The translations under genes and the position numbers were made by a program. A model generated the notes under the pieces. It saw nothing but the letters and a program-made list of their open reading frames with translations, was not told where the DNA came from and did no database searches. Source: Dryocola sp032051265 (lineage in GTDB: Bacteria; Pseudomonadota; Gammaproteobacteria; Enterobacterales; Enterobacteriaceae). Taken from it: a stretch of DNA of 64,000 nt. The stretch lies in contig DAMBYU010000004.1 of assembly GCA_032051265.1 (NCBI GenBank), positions 186,001 to 250,000 of the forward strand, written 5' to 3'. Shown piece by piece: positions 8,364 through 17,188 of the stretch; position 1 is the stretch's first letter; each line of letters begins with the position of its first letter.

Positions 8364-9533
8364 ATGCTGATTAAAGAAATTCTCGACCATGAAGAAGAGA
8401 TGATCGCCATTCGCCGCGACTTCCATCAACACCCGGAGCTGGGTTTCGAAGAGTTCCGCACCAGCGACCGTATCGCACAACTGCTGGCAGAGTGGGGTTA
8501 TGAAGTGCATCGCGGCCTGGGCGGCACCGGTGTGGTCGGCACCTTAAAAGTGGGCAGCGGCGGCAAACGGTTGGGCATTCGCGCCGATATGGACGCGCTG
8601 CCGATGCAGGAACAAACCGGCTTGCCCTGGGCGAGCGCGGTCGAAGGAAAAATGCATGCCTGCGGGCACGACGGCCACTGCGCCATCCTGCTCTCTGCGG
8701 CGCGTTATCTGGCGGAGCATCGCCCGTTCAGCGGCACCCTGCACCTGATTTTCCAGCCTTCCGAAGAGTCGATTGGCGGCGCAAAACGAATGATCGACGA
8801 CGGCTTGTTTAAGCTGTTCCCGTGCGACGCTGTTTTCGGCCTGCATAACTTTCCGCTGATCCCAGCCGGGCAAATCGTCACTAAACCCGGCGCGCTGATG
8901 GCTTCCTCAGACAGCATGACCATCACGCTGGAAGGTAAGGGCGGGCACGGATCGATGCCTGAGCACTGTATCGATCCAACCGTTGCGGGCGCGTCGATCG
9001 TGATGGCGCTGCAAACCATCGTTTCACGCAATGTCGATCCGCAGGACTCCGCCGTTGTGACGATAGGCAGCCTGCAAAGCGGCACCACGCACAACATCAT
9101 TCCGCACAGCGCGGTGCTGAAGCTGAATATGCGTACCTTCAAAGCGGAAGTGCGTGAAGCGGTGAAGCAGCGTATTCAGACGCTGGTTCATGCGCAGGCG
9201 GAAAGTTTTGGCGTGAAGGCTGCTATAGAAGTTGATTTTGGCTATCCGGTGACCATTAACGATCCTCAGCAGACCGGGTTTGCGCTTCAGGTCGCCCGCG
9301 ACGCGTTCGGTGCGGATAAAGTCGCCGATCCGCAGCAGGTGAAAAGCATGATGGGCAGCGAAGATTTCTCTTTCATGCTCGAAGCAGTGCCGGGCTGTTA
9401 TATCTGGCTGGGGACGGCAACGGGCAAAGATGATTACTCGGTGCATCATCCGCTGTATCAGTTTAACGACGAATGCATTTCTGTCGGCGCGACCTATTGG
9501 GTGAAGCTTACCGAGGCGTTTTTGCGCGGTTAA
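8364..9533 (+). CDS. M20 family amidohydrolase (hippurate hydrolase-like)
   Basis: 389 residues, the usual size for M20D amidohydrolases. Metal-binding motifs are visible: 'GIRADMDALPM' near residue 75, 'HACGHDGHCA' near residue 97, 'FQPSEES' near residue 130, 'GLHNFP' and a late 'GSEDFSFML' (near residue 332). A dimerisation domain sits between about residues 175 and 285 ('GKGGHGSMPEH'). Such enzymes remove acyl groups from amino acids (hippurate, N-acetyl- or indoleacetyl-amino acids). It has an AAGGAAA ribosome site and is co-transcribed with the MHS transporter. The product assignment stays at family level. Confidence 0.9.
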   Translation: MLIKEILDHEEEMIAIRRDFHQHPELGFEEFRTSDRIAQLLAEWGYEVHRGLGGTGVVGTLKVGSGGKRLGIRADMDALPMQEQTGLPWASAVEGKMHACGHDGHCAILLSAARYLAEHRPFSGTLHLIFQPSEESIGGAKRMIDDGLFKLFPCDAVFGLHNFPLIPAGQIVTKPGALMASSDSMTITLEGKGGHGSMPEHCIDPTVAGASIVMALQTIVSRNVDPQDSAVVTIGSLQSGTTHNIIPHSAVLKLNMRTFKAEVREAVKQRIQTLVHAQAESFGVKAAIEVDFGYPVTINDPQQTGFALQVARDAFGADKVADPQQVKSMMGSEDFSFMLEAVPGCYIWLGTATGKDDYSVHHPLYQFNDECISVGATYWVKLTEAFLRG

Positions 9534-9607
9534 GCAGAGCACCACCCGCCGGAACGTAAGACTTAACGGCAATTTCTCTTTAAGACTTTTGGCCTAATGC
9601 TACCGCC

Positions 9608-9639
9608 ACGGCGTTTTCTACACTCAAAGAAAACGCCGT
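9608..9639. repeat. Perfect 12-bp inverted repeat between the amidohydrolase and permease genes
   Basis: ACGGCGTTTTCT (9608-9619) and AGAAAACGCCGT (9628-9639) with an 8-base loop. No T-run follows on either strand, so it is not a classical terminator, although it sits where two convergent operons end. A GGAGG sequence and an ATG follow within 12 bases. Confidence 0.75.
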
Positions 9640-9650
9640 TGGAGGTAATT

Positions 9651-9845
9651 ATGGCCTGGCAACCCTTTCTCTATGTGATTCAGGGATCGTTATCCGCAGA
9701 ACTCCCGGCGTCTGAGGAGAGTACAAACGCTGCTGAGGGCGAAGAAGTTAATGCCGCACCAGCGTCGCAAAGTAATACACCAGCGGGATCGCCAGCAGAT
9801 ACAGCCCGGCTGGGATCTCACGCCACTTCCCGGCGATCGCCTTAA
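9651..9845 (+). CDS. Possible small ORF after a stem-loop (doubtful)
   Basis: A 64-codon ORF with a very good ribosome site (GGAGG, 5 bases before ATG) directly after the 12-bp hairpin. The first ~25 residues look like a short hydrophobic-then-acidic peptide ('MAWQPFLYVIQGSLSAELP'). The second half runs antisense through the end of the permease gene and is low-complexity in Ala/Ser/Pro, which is typical of a shadow frame. I do not recognise it. It may be a real short leader-like peptide or a chance ORF. Confidence 0.2.
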   Translation: MAWQPFLYVIQGSLSAELPASEESTNAAEGEEVNAAPASQSNTPAGSPADTARLGSHATSRRSP

Positions 9846-11091
9846 TGATGATATAAAACAGCAGGCCGCCTGCGATGCCGGTGCCGAAGCTGTTGGCAAT
9901 CAGCGTAATCATCACCATCATCAGTACCGGCAGGCCGTCGGTGAAGTTTGCCAGATCCACCTTGCGCAGCCCGCTGAACATATTCAGGCCGATGAGGATC
10001 AGCGCGGGGGCGGTGGCCTCTTTCGGGATCATCAGGGCAATCGGCGTGAACAGCAGCATCAGCAGGAACATGATGGCTGCGGTCAGCGCCGTTAACCCGG
10101 TTTTACCGCCAGCTTCCGCGGCGGCGGAAGATTCGATCAGCGCCGTGGCCGCAGGAATTCCCACCCACGGGCCGAGCGCCGCCGCAATGGAATCCACCAT
10201 AAACGGACGGTTGATATGCGGCATATTGCCGTGCTCATCCAGCAGCCCTGCTTCGCCGCCAACGGCAAGCGTGGTGCCCATAGTGGAGAAAAATTCAGAG
10301 GCGAAGAACACAAAGAGATACGGCAGGAAGGCGATATTCAGCGCGCCAAACATGTCCACGTGACCGAGTACCGGCGCGAGGGAGTGCGGCATAGCGATAA
10401 AACTTTGCGGCAGGTGCGTGACGCCAAATGGAATGCCGACAAGCGTGGCGAACAGAATAGCCCAGAGAATCGCACCGGGAATGCGTCGTGCCTGCAAAGC
10501 GATGGCGAGGAACAGGCCGCACAGCGCAATCAAAGCGCCCGGCGCGGTAAAGTCCCCCAGCATCAGCGCGTTGCTTTTGGCGTTCGCCAGCACCAGCCCG
10601 GCGTTGCGGAAACCGAGCACGGCCACAAACAGGCCGATGGATGCCGTCAGCCCGAGCTTGATCGACTGCGGCACCGAACGGGTGACCACCTCGCGCAGGC
10701 CAAGCCGGGTGAGGACGAAAAAGAGAATGCCGGACCAGCAGGCAATACCCAGGCCAGTCTGCCAGCCAATGCCTTCGCTACCCGCGAGCGTAACGCCAAC
10801 CAGCACCGACCCGCCAATCCCCGGACCTACGATAAACGGCAGGTTGCCGTAAAAAGCCATCAGCATTGTGCCCGCGACAAACACCAGAATCGTACCGGTG
10901 GTGACAGCGCCTTTATCCATTCCGCCCACGGCCAGCAGACCGGGGATCACCACCAGCAGATAGGCGGCGGCAAGAAAACCCGTCACCCCGGCCAGGCATT
11001 CGGTTTTCACCTTGCTTTGCCGTGAATAAAGCTGGAAGCGCCGCTCCAGCCAGCTCCCTGAAGCGGCTGCGCTTACTGAATTTTCGGCCAT
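9748..11091 (-). CDS. NCS2/AzgA-family purine permease (adenine/hypoxanthine type)
   Basis: 447 residues with 12 or more hydrophobic segments. Features of the AzgA-like group of nucleobase transporters are visible: 'TECLAGVTGFLAAAYLLVV' near the N-terminus, 'VGPGIGGS' in TM3, 'FFSTMGTTLAVGGEAGLLDEHGN' and 'PAATALIESSAAAEAGGKTGLTAL' in the substrate-site region. It lies 36 bases after an adenine deaminase gene on the same strand, so adenine uptake is the likely role. It is clearly diverged from E. coli AdeP/AdeQ, so I give no symbol. Confidence 0.85.
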   Translation of the reverse strand: MAENSVSAAASGSWLERRFQLYSRQSKVKTECLAGVTGFLAAAYLLVVIPGLLAVGGMDKGAVTTGTILVFVAGTMLMAFYGNLPFIVGPGIGGSVLVGVTLAGSEGIGWQTGLGIACWSGILFFVLTRLGLREVVTRSVPQSIKLGLTASIGLFVAVLGFRNAGLVLANAKSNALMLGDFTAPGALIALCGLFLAIALQARRIPGAILWAILFATLVGIPFGVTHLPQSFIAMPHSLAPVLGHVDMFGALNIAFLPYLFVFFASEFFSTMGTTLAVGGEAGLLDEHGNMPHINRPFMVDSIAAALGPWVGIPAATALIESSAAAEAGGKTGLTALTAAIMFLLMLLFTPIALMIPKEATAPALILIGLNMFSGLRKVDLANFTDGLPVLMMVMITLIANSFGTGIAGGLLFYIIIKAIAGKWREIPAGLYLLAIPLVYYFATLVRH

Positions 11092-11127
11092 TGTGTGGCT
11101 CTCCTGTGCTATCTCAACGTTGTGTAG

Positions 11128-12909
11128 TTATTTCGCCGGCGTTTCCTGGCAGGCAATAAGCGGATCGACAATCTGGCGCGTGGTGCCGTCCGTCAATCCG
11201 AGATCGGTCAGGTGCGGCCCGGCGTTACACGCAAGGCACGTGCCTTCAATAGCTTTGAATACGCGATATGGCGGCTCCCAGTCGGCCACTTTGTTGCTCA
11301 GTTCGCGCAGCTGGTGGAACTGCTGGGCAAGCTCTGCTGCGGGTAAATCGGAGAGCATCCCGGCAATCGGCATCGCGACGTGAGCGAGAATCTCTCCATG
11401 CTGGCTTAACGCCATGCCGCCGCCGCTGGCGATTAAGGTATTAGCCGCCAGCGCCATATCCTGCGGATCGCCTCCCAGCACCACCAGATTGTGAGAGTCG
11501 TGAGAATAGGTCGTCGCAATCGCGCCGCGCAGTTCACCCCAGCCTTCCAGCAGCGCCAGCTGTGGTTTGGCCTCGTGGCGACCGTGACGATGCTGCACCC
11601 AAATCAGGCTGAAGCCTTCCGGGATTTGCACTTTGCCGTCGCGTACATTTACGCAGGTTTCGTTCCACTGGGTAAAGCGCGCGCCCTTGATGTGGCGCAG
11701 CGTGGCGGTACCATGCGTGACAGGAACTTTGAGAATAAAATCTTCTGGCGACAGCGGCTTTAATCGCACGGTATCGCGTGGAGGCAACACGTCTGGCGCA
11801 TTGACCGGTTTGAGCAATTTGCCGTTTTGCGCCATATGCTGCCCCGCAACGTACACCGCTTTCGCCTGTAATTTTTCCAGAGAATCGAATACCACAAGGT
11901 CTGCCGTGCGCCCGGCGGCAACCAGCCCTAAATCGTTACGCTGCAGGCGGATAGCGGCGTTGAGCGTAGCCAGACGCAGCGCGTCGGTGGCTTTCATGCC
12001 GTGTTCAATCAGCACATTCAGCAGGGCAATAATGCCGCCTTTTTCCAGCAGCATGTCCGGCGGCACGTCGTCCGTGCAGACCGTAACCTGCGAAGATAGA
12101 TGAGGCAGAGCATTCAGCGCCGCCACGATTTCCGGCAGCAGATACGGATGGGAGCCACGGATTTCGATGGTCAGCCCGGCGCGCAGTTTTTCCAGCGCAT
12201 CGGCGGCGGAGGTCAATTCGTGATCGGAGGTGACGCCAGCGGCGAGATAGGCCTGAAGCTGCGCACCGCTCAGTCCGCGCGCGTGGCCCTCGATGAGCTT
12301 GCCGCTGTTCAGCCCGGCATTGAGAATTTCCAGCATGCGTTCGCTGCCGTTCAGCACGCCGTGCATGTCCATCACTTCCGCAACGCCGGCCACTTCCGGC
12401 CATGCAAGCATGGTTTCCATCTGCTGGCCTGCGAAATCAGCGCCGGACATTTCCAGGCCCGGCGTCGAAGGTACGCTGGACGGCGCGGCACAGATCACAC
12501 GTAGCGGTAAATCGCGGCTCGCTTCAATGGCGTAGCGCACGCCTTCCACGCCGAGCACGTTTGCCAGCTCATGCGGATCCCAGAAGATGGTAGTGGTGCC
12601 CTGAGCGACGACGATTTCCGCGTAGCGGGCGGGCGGCAGGTGAGAGCTTTCAACATGGACGTGGGTATCCATCAGACCGGGGCTTACATAAGCGCCAGCC
12701 AGATGGTGAATTTCTGCGGCCTCAGCCCATGAGCCGCAAGGGTGGACGCTGGCGATAAGCGAGCCAACGATGCCGATATCGACAAGGCGGATCTCGCCTG
12801 TCGCCATATCAATCAGGTTCGCATGGGTCAGCAGCAGGTCGAAAGGAACCTCTCCCAACGCCGCTTTGACCGCCCGGCGGCGCAGGTCCGCATGCACATA
12901 TGGATTCAT
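11128..12909 (-). CDS. ade: Adenine deaminase
   Basis: 593 residues; hydrolyses adenine to hypoxanthine and ammonia. Amidohydrolase-superfamily metal motifs are visible: 'DTHVHVESS', 'WDPHELANV', 'EGHARGL', 'SDHEL' and 'CTDDVPPD', followed by the C-terminal domain with 'ATTYSHDSHNLVVLGG'. E. coli Ade has 588 residues. I choose the ATG at 12909 ('NPYVHADLRRR' follows). An upstream GTG or ATG would run into the divergent LysR gene. The motifs differ from E. coli YicP ('DAHLHIESS', 'DGHCPGL'), so this belongs to a different Ade subgroup. It is co-directional with the purine permease. Confidence 0.92.
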   Translation of the reverse strand: MNPYVHADLRRRAVKAALGEVPFDLLLTHANLIDMATGEIRLVDIGIVGSLIASVHPCGSWAEAAEIHHLAGAYVSPGLMDTHVHVESSHLPPARYAEIVVAQGTTTIFWDPHELANVLGVEGVRYAIEASRDLPLRVICAAPSSVPSTPGLEMSGADFAGQQMETMLAWPEVAGVAEVMDMHGVLNGSERMLEILNAGLNSGKLIEGHARGLSGAQLQAYLAAGVTSDHELTSAADALEKLRAGLTIEIRGSHPYLLPEIVAALNALPHLSSQVTVCTDDVPPDMLLEKGGIIALLNVLIEHGMKATDALRLATLNAAIRLQRNDLGLVAAGRTADLVVFDSLEKLQAKAVYVAGQHMAQNGKLLKPVNAPDVLPPRDTVRLKPLSPEDFILKVPVTHGTATLRHIKGARFTQWNETCVNVRDGKVQIPEGFSLIWVQHRHGRHEAKPQLALLEGWGELRGAIATTYSHDSHNLVVLGGDPQDMALAANTLIASGGGMALSQHGEILAHVAMPIAGMLSDLPAAELAQQFHQLRELSNKVADWEPPYRVFKAIEGTCLACNAGPHLTDLGLTDGTTRQIVDPLIACQETPAK

Positions 12910-12979
12910 TGTCTTACCGTCCCGCAGGAAATAATGGCAGGCTACTCCAGGCAGACGAGGTTTACCCAGATGATTTAAT

Positions 12980-12993
12980 TTATCGGCCGATAA
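12980..12993. promoter_or_regulatory. 14-bp perfect palindrome, candidate LysR operator
   Basis: TTATCGGCCGATAA, in the 133-base region between the divergent ade and lysR genes. It satisfies the T-N11-A rule of LysR sites and is closer to the lysR start (50 bases) than to ade (71 bases). Confidence 0.6.
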
Positions 12994-13042
12994 GAAACGT
13001 TTATCCTGTCGCAAACGTTTTCCCAGGAATCCTGATACCACC

Positions 13043-13966
13043 ATGGCTGAACCCTGGCAGCGCCTGCCCGCGCTCTCCTTAAAACAGATCCAGTATTTTG
13101 TGACGCTGGCGAAACTGCGTCATTTTACCGATACCGCGAGCCGCCTGGCGATTAGCCAACCGGCCCTGAGCAGCGCGTTGCGGCAAATTGAAGCGGTGCT
13201 CGGCGGCAAGCTGGTGAATCGTACCGCTGCGGCGGTGACGTTAACTGAACTGGGCATGGCGATATTGCCCCATGCGGAGCGCGTGCTGTACGTGGCGCAG
13301 CGCTCGTTTGATGATATGCAGCGCATTGTGCAGGAGGGGGGTGATGGCACCTTGCGTATTGGCCTTGTGCCGTCGGTGAGCAGCCTGCTGTTTCCGCAGC
13401 TCCCTCAGCTTCTGGCGCAACATTTCCCGCGTCTGCGCGCTGAATTTCACGATCGCACTAACGATGCGCTGATCGCCCAGCTGGCGAGTGGGAAACTGGA
13501 TTTTGGCATCGGCGCGCTGGACAGCTCCGTTCCTGATACGCTTGAGATCCATCCGCTTCAGGACGATCCTTTTGTGGCTGTTATGCACCGCGAGGATCCT
13601 CTGGCAGCCTCCAGCCATATTCCGTGGCGGCACCTTTCCCGCCGCGACATTGGCGTATTTTCCAAAGGCAATACCAGTCGTCTGGTGGCGGCGATGGCGG
13701 AAAGCCAGCGTCTGAATATTACGGCACGCTATCAGGTCGATTTTATTGAAACGCTTTATGGTCTGGTTCGCTCGCGCCTTGCTATCGCCATTCTGCCGCA
13801 GCTTTACACCACGCACCTGCAGGATAAAGAGCTGACGGTGGTGCATCTCCAGCAGCCCTCCCTGAGCCGCACTATCGCCCTGATGCGCAGCAATCAGCAG
13901 GCTTTCCCGCCGCAGATTGAGGGGTGTTTTCAACTGATAGTTAAAGATTTTCAACAAAAAAGATAA
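13043..13966 (+). CDS. LysR-type regulator divergent from ade
   Basis: 307 residues with an N-terminal winged HTH ('IQYFVTLAKLRHFTDTASRLAISQPALSSALRQIE') and a C-terminal effector-binding domain ('GTLRIGLVPSVSSLLFPQLPQLL'). It is transcribed away from the adenine deaminase/permease pair, with a 14-bp palindrome in between, and is therefore probably their regulator, with a purine or a related molecule as effector. It does not closely match any LysR protein I can name. Start ATG at 13043 fits the family alignment. Confidence 0.87.
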   Translation: MAEPWQRLPALSLKQIQYFVTLAKLRHFTDTASRLAISQPALSSALRQIEAVLGGKLVNRTAAAVTLTELGMAILPHAERVLYVAQRSFDDMQRIVQEGGDGTLRIGLVPSVSSLLFPQLPQLLAQHFPRLRAEFHDRTNDALIAQLASGKLDFGIGALDSSVPDTLEIHPLQDDPFVAVMHREDPLAASSHIPWRHLSRRDIGVFSKGNTSRLVAAMAESQRLNITARYQVDFIETLYGLVRSRLAIAILPQLYTTHLQDKELTVVHLQQPSLSRTIALMRSNQQAFPPQIEGCFQLIVKDFQQKR

Positions 13967-14006
13967 AATGAACTGACAGTTATAATGACAAAGGATGTTA
14001 ACTTTC

Positions 14007-14759
14007 ATGAAGAAAACCCTCCGCGCCCTGCTATCTCTGCTTATCGTTCTGCTGGTGGCCGTTGCCGCCTGGCTGTTATATCTCCGCGCCAACAGCGATG
14101 CCCTGTGGAAGATTGTCAGCGAGCAGTGCGTACCTAATCAGCAGCAGCGCCACGATCCCGCGCCTTGTTTAGAGGTCAATCTGGATAAGCGCTTTGTGGT
14201 GTTTAAGGATGCCAAAGGTCCTTTGCATAATCTGGTGATGCCGACGGAAGAAATTACCGGTATAGAGAGCCCTGACGTGCAGAAGCCTGATGCGCCGAAT
14301 TTCTTTTACTACGCCTGGCAGGAGCGCGATCGCCTGCAGCAGACGGCGGGTAAACCCATCAACGACCGATACCTGGGCCTGGCGATAAATTCCCGCTACG
14401 GACGCTCGCAAAACCAGCTGCATATCCATCTGGCCTGCCTTCGCCCTGACGTTTACCAGACGCTCAGCCAGCAGGAAGGGCACATTGGCAATAGCTGGCA
14501 GCCGCTCGGGGACAAGCTGAAAGGGCATGATTACCTGGCGATGAAAATTTCCGCCAATGCCTTTGAGCAGCAGAGCCCGTTTAAGCTGTTGCATACCTGG
14601 GTGCAGCAGCAGGGCGACGACATGGCGCAATATGGACTGGCGGTGACGACCAACGCCCAGGGCGATATTGTGCTACTGGCTAACCGGCTGAGAGTAACGG
14701 ATTTGAACCTCGGTACGGCGGGCGAGATTCTGGATTACGGCTGTGCAGTTGGGCGCTGA
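14007..14759 (+). CDS. cdh: CDP-diacylglycerol pyrophosphatase
   Basis: 250 residues (E. coli Cdh 251). It hydrolyses CDP-diacylglycerol to CMP and phosphatidate. A single N-terminal membrane segment ('LLSLLIVLLVAVAAWLLYL') anchors a periplasmic HIT-like catalytic domain. The 'HIHLACL' motif near residue 145 contains the catalytic histidines, and 'HNLVMPTEEITGIESP' is a family hallmark. I prefer the ATG at 14007 to the one at 13995, because the AAGGA site overlaps the latter. It stands alone between the LysR gene and the acid-sugar operon. Confidence 0.93.
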   Translation: MKKTLRALLSLLIVLLVAVAAWLLYLRANSDALWKIVSEQCVPNQQQRHDPAPCLEVNLDKRFVVFKDAKGPLHNLVMPTEEITGIESPDVQKPDAPNFFYYAWQERDRLQQTAGKPINDRYLGLAINSRYGRSQNQLHIHLACLRPDVYQTLSQQEGHIGNSWQPLGDKLKGHDYLAMKISANAFEQQSPFKLLHTWVQQQGDDMAQYGLAVTTNAQGDIVLLANRLRVTDLNLGTAGEILDYGCAVGR

Positions 14760-14805
14760 TGCTTTACCACCCTGACGATCCCTGCGTTTAAATAAGCCAG
14801 CGGAG

Positions 14806-14821
14806 TGATTTAATTTAATCA
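14806..14821. promoter_or_regulatory. Candidate operator copy 1 upstream of kdgT-dtnK-pdxA2
   Basis: TGATT-TAATTT-AATCA, a 16-base dyad with the same outer arms as the element at 14919-14934. Their centres are 113 bases apart in the promoter region of the acid-sugar operon. Likely target of the DeoR-type regulator encoded at the end of the operon (inference). Confidence 0.4.
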
Positions 14822-14918
14822 TTTTGCTGGTTTTCTGTTCTCCTCTTTCACCGGGCCATTTGGGACGGATCCTCTCATCTGTTTATTCTGTGACCGCGAT
14901 CGCTGTCGGTTGATGATT

Positions 14919-14934
14919 TGATTAATTATAATCA
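14919..14934. promoter_or_regulatory. Candidate operator copy 2 upstream of kdgT-dtnK-pdxA2
   Basis: Perfect dyad TGATTA-ATTA-TAATCA, 33 bases before the kdgT start, where a repressor would block transcription. It is embedded in further TGATT/AATC half-sites (14911-14952). Confidence 0.5.
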
Positions 14935-14966
14935 TTTTGATTTTATTTAATCGGAGTGGGTGCAGG

Positions 14967-15917
14967 ATGAACATTAAAAGCACAATCGAGAAAGTCCCCG
15001 GTGGCATGATGGTTGTCCCGCTGGTGTTAGGGGCCACGCTAAACACTTTCTTTCCGCAGGCGCTTGAGATCGGCGGATTTACCACGGCGTTATTTAAAAA
15101 CGGCGCTGCGCCGTTAATCGGTGCCTTTCTGCTTTGCATGGGGGCAGGTATCAGCTTTAAGGCTGCTCCGCAGGCGTTATTGCAGGGCGGGGGCATTACC
15201 CTGACCAAACTGCTGGTGGCGATAGCGCTGGGGCTTGGCGTGGAATACCTTTTCGGTGCCGAAGGGATCTTTGGCCTGAGCGGCGTGGCAATTATTGCGG
15301 CGATGAGCAATTCCAACGGCGGGCTCTATGCTGCGCTGGTCGGTGAGTTTGGCAACGAGCGTGACGTGGGCGCCATCTCCATTCTCTCTCTCAATGACGG
15401 GCCATTCTTTACCATGATAGCCCTGGGCGCTGCGGGCATGGCGAATATTCCTCTGATGGCGCTGGTGGCTATCCTTATCCCGTTGATCGTCGGCATGCTG
15501 CTGGGGAATCTTGACGCCAGTATGCGCGAATTCCTGACCAAAGGCGGCCCGCTGCTGATCCCATTCTTCGCTTTTGCTTTAGGCGCCGGGATCAACCTGG
15601 AAATGCTGTTGCAGGGCGGTCTGGCCGGGATCCTGCTTGGCGTGTTGACCACCATCGTGGGCGGTTACTTTAACATCCGTGCCGATCGCTTACTGGGAGG
15701 AACAGGCGTTGCAGGGGCGGCCGCTTCCAGTACCGCAGGCAACGCCGTTGCGACGCCGCTGGCTATTGCGCAGGCGGACCCCTCTCTGGCGCAGGTGGCC
15801 GCAGCGGCGGCGCCGCTAATCGCAGCTTCGGTGATTACCACCGCGATCCTCACGCCGCTCTTAACATCGTGGGTCGCAAAACGAAACGCACAGCTTAAAG
15901 AGAGGGAGGCCGCATGA
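14967..15917 (+). CDS. kdgT: KdgT-family 2-keto-3-deoxygluconate/acid sugar permease
   Basis: 316 residues with about ten membrane segments. It matches the KdgT family ('KSTIEKVPGGMMVVPLVLGA', 'MSNSNGGLYAALVGEFG', 'AASSTAGNAVATP'). The start is the ATG at 14967. It heads an operon whose next gene begins in the 4-base overlap ATGA. The downstream genes encode a tetronate kinase and dehydrogenase, so this copy probably carries a four-carbon acid such as D-threonate rather than 2-keto-3-deoxygluconate. The symbol reflects family, not a proven substrate. Confidence 0.85.
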   Translation: MNIKSTIEKVPGGMMVVPLVLGATLNTFFPQALEIGGFTTALFKNGAAPLIGAFLLCMGAGISFKAAPQALLQGGGITLTKLLVAIALGLGVEYLFGAEGIFGLSGVAIIAAMSNSNGGLYAALVGEFGNERDVGAISILSLNDGPFFTMIALGAAGMANIPLMALVAILIPLIVGMLLGNLDASMREFLTKGGPLLIPFFAFALGAGINLEMLLQGGLAGILLGVLTTIVGGYFNIRADRLLGGTGVAGAAASSTAGNAVATPLAIAQADPSLAQVAAAAAPLIAASVITTAILTPLLTSWVAKRNAQLKEREAA

Positions 15918-17188
15918 AGTTAATCGTGGTGGCGGATGATTTCACCGGAGCCAATGACACCGGCGTGCAGCTGGCCAAAAAAGGGGCCAAAACGGAAGTG
16001 ATGCTGACCCAAAAACAGAAGCCTTCCCGCCACGCTGATGTGCTCGTCATCAATACTGAAAGCCGCGCCAGTACGGCTTGCGAGGCGGCAGAGGCCGTTA
16101 CCCGGGCTTTATGCCAGTGGTGCCAGCCGGGGAAAGCCTCGCCGCTGGTGTATAAAAAAATCGACTCCACGTTTCGCGGCAACGTGGGGGCTGAAGTCGA
16201 AGCAGCGATGCGCGCGTCGGGGAAGCCGCTGGCCCTGATTGCCGGCGCTATTCCTGAAGCAGGGCGCACCACCGAAGAGGGGGAGTGTCGGGTACATGGC
16301 GTGCCGCTGCTGGAAACGGAGTTTGCCAGCGATCCCCGCACGCCAATCGTCTCTTCCCGTATCAGTGCTTTAATTGCCCGGCAAAGTGAAATCCCGGTCT
16401 ACGAAATAAGCTTACCGCGCGTGAGGAGCGGCGAGCTGTTAAGCGCGTTAGAGCAGCTTGCCGGCCAGGGGGAGGCGATGGTTGTGGTGGATGCCATGAC
16501 CAATGACGATCTGGAGCTGATCGCCCGTGCGGCAATGTCGCTGCCGCAAGCGCCTTTGCTGGTCGGCGCCGCAGGCCTTGCGAACGCTCTGCCCGTGAGT
16601 GCCTGGTTAACCGAGCGCCAGATGCTGCCGGTGCTGGTCATCGCCGGTTCGATGAGCGATGCGACGCGTCGCCAGGTCGAACAGGCAAGACGCAGCAAGC
16701 GTGCAGAAATTGTAGATATTGATGTCGATAAGCTGTTGACCCCCCAGGCGGAGGAGCACCGCCAGGCGGTGCTGTCGCAGGCCTGCCAGCTTCTTGAAAA
16801 AGGGCGGCACTCTATTTTGCGCACCAGCCGTGAAGCCGAAGATCGCTTTCAGATTGATGGGTTGTGTCAACGGCATAACCTCAGCCGTCAGCAGGTTGGA
16901 GAGCAGATAAGCCGTCAGCTCGGCCTGCTGACGCTGGCAATTACCGGGCAGAGCCGTATTGGCGGCCTGTTCCTGACCGGGGGCGATATCGCCATTGCGG
17001 TTGCTAACGCTCTGGGTGCGCAAGGGTATCGAATCGAGAGTGAAGTCGCGCCCTGTATTCCTTGCGGAACCTTTATTAACAGCGAGATTGACGATTTACC
17101 GGTGATCACTAAAGCCGGTGGGTTTGGTACGGAGAGCACGCTGTGCGATGCGCTCTATTTTATTGAGGAGATGTATGGTGACCACTAA
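15914..17188 (+). CDS. dtnK: Four-carbon acid sugar kinase, DUF1537 (D-threonate kinase-like)
   Basis: 424 residues of the DUF1537 family. The N-terminal substrate domain starts 'VVADDFTGANDTGVQL' and contains 'YKKIDSTFRGNVGAE'. The C-terminal nucleotide-binding domain has 'LFLTGGDIAIAV' and the late 'PCGTFIN...VITKAGGFG'. Family members phosphorylate D-threonate, D-erythronate or L-threonate at the 4-position. Pairing with a PdxA2-type dehydrogenase and a KdgT-like permease is the arrangement described for D-threonate use in Salmonella. The gene overlaps kdgT by 4 bases and pdxA2 by 14. Substrate stereochemistry is inferred from context. Confidence 0.82.
   Translation: MKLIVVADDFTGANDTGVQLAKKGAKTEVMLTQKQKPSRHADVLVINTESRASTACEAAEAVTRALCQWCQPGKASPLVYKKIDSTFRGNVGAEVEAAMRASGKPLALIAGAIPEAGRTTEEGECRVHGVPLLETEFASDPRTPIVSSRISALIARQSEIPVYEISLPRVRSGELLSALEQLAGQGEAMVVVDAMTNDDLELIARAAMSLPQAPLLVGAAGLANALPVSAWLTERQMLPVLVIAGSMSDATRRQVEQARRSKRAEIVDIDVDKLLTPQAEEHRQAVLSQACQLLEKGRHSILRTSREAEDRFQIDGLCQRHNLSRQQVGEQISRQLGLLTLAITGQSRIGGLFLTGGDIAIAVANALGAQGYRIESEVAPCIPCGTFINSEIDDLPVITKAGGFGTESTLCDALYFIEEMYGDH

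Noticed and set aside
10216..11025. 269-codon plus-strand ORF
   Set aside because: Antisense to the purine permease; Gln/His/Arg-rich shadow frame.
12910..13044. N-terminally extended adenine deaminase (45 extra residues)
   Set aside because: Would overlap the divergent LysR start and the palindromic operator; family proteins start at the downstream ATG.
13241..14092. 283-codon minus-strand ORF spanning the lysR end and cdh start
   Set aside because: Antisense shadow of two well-supported genes, rich in Arg/His/Gln with no domain.
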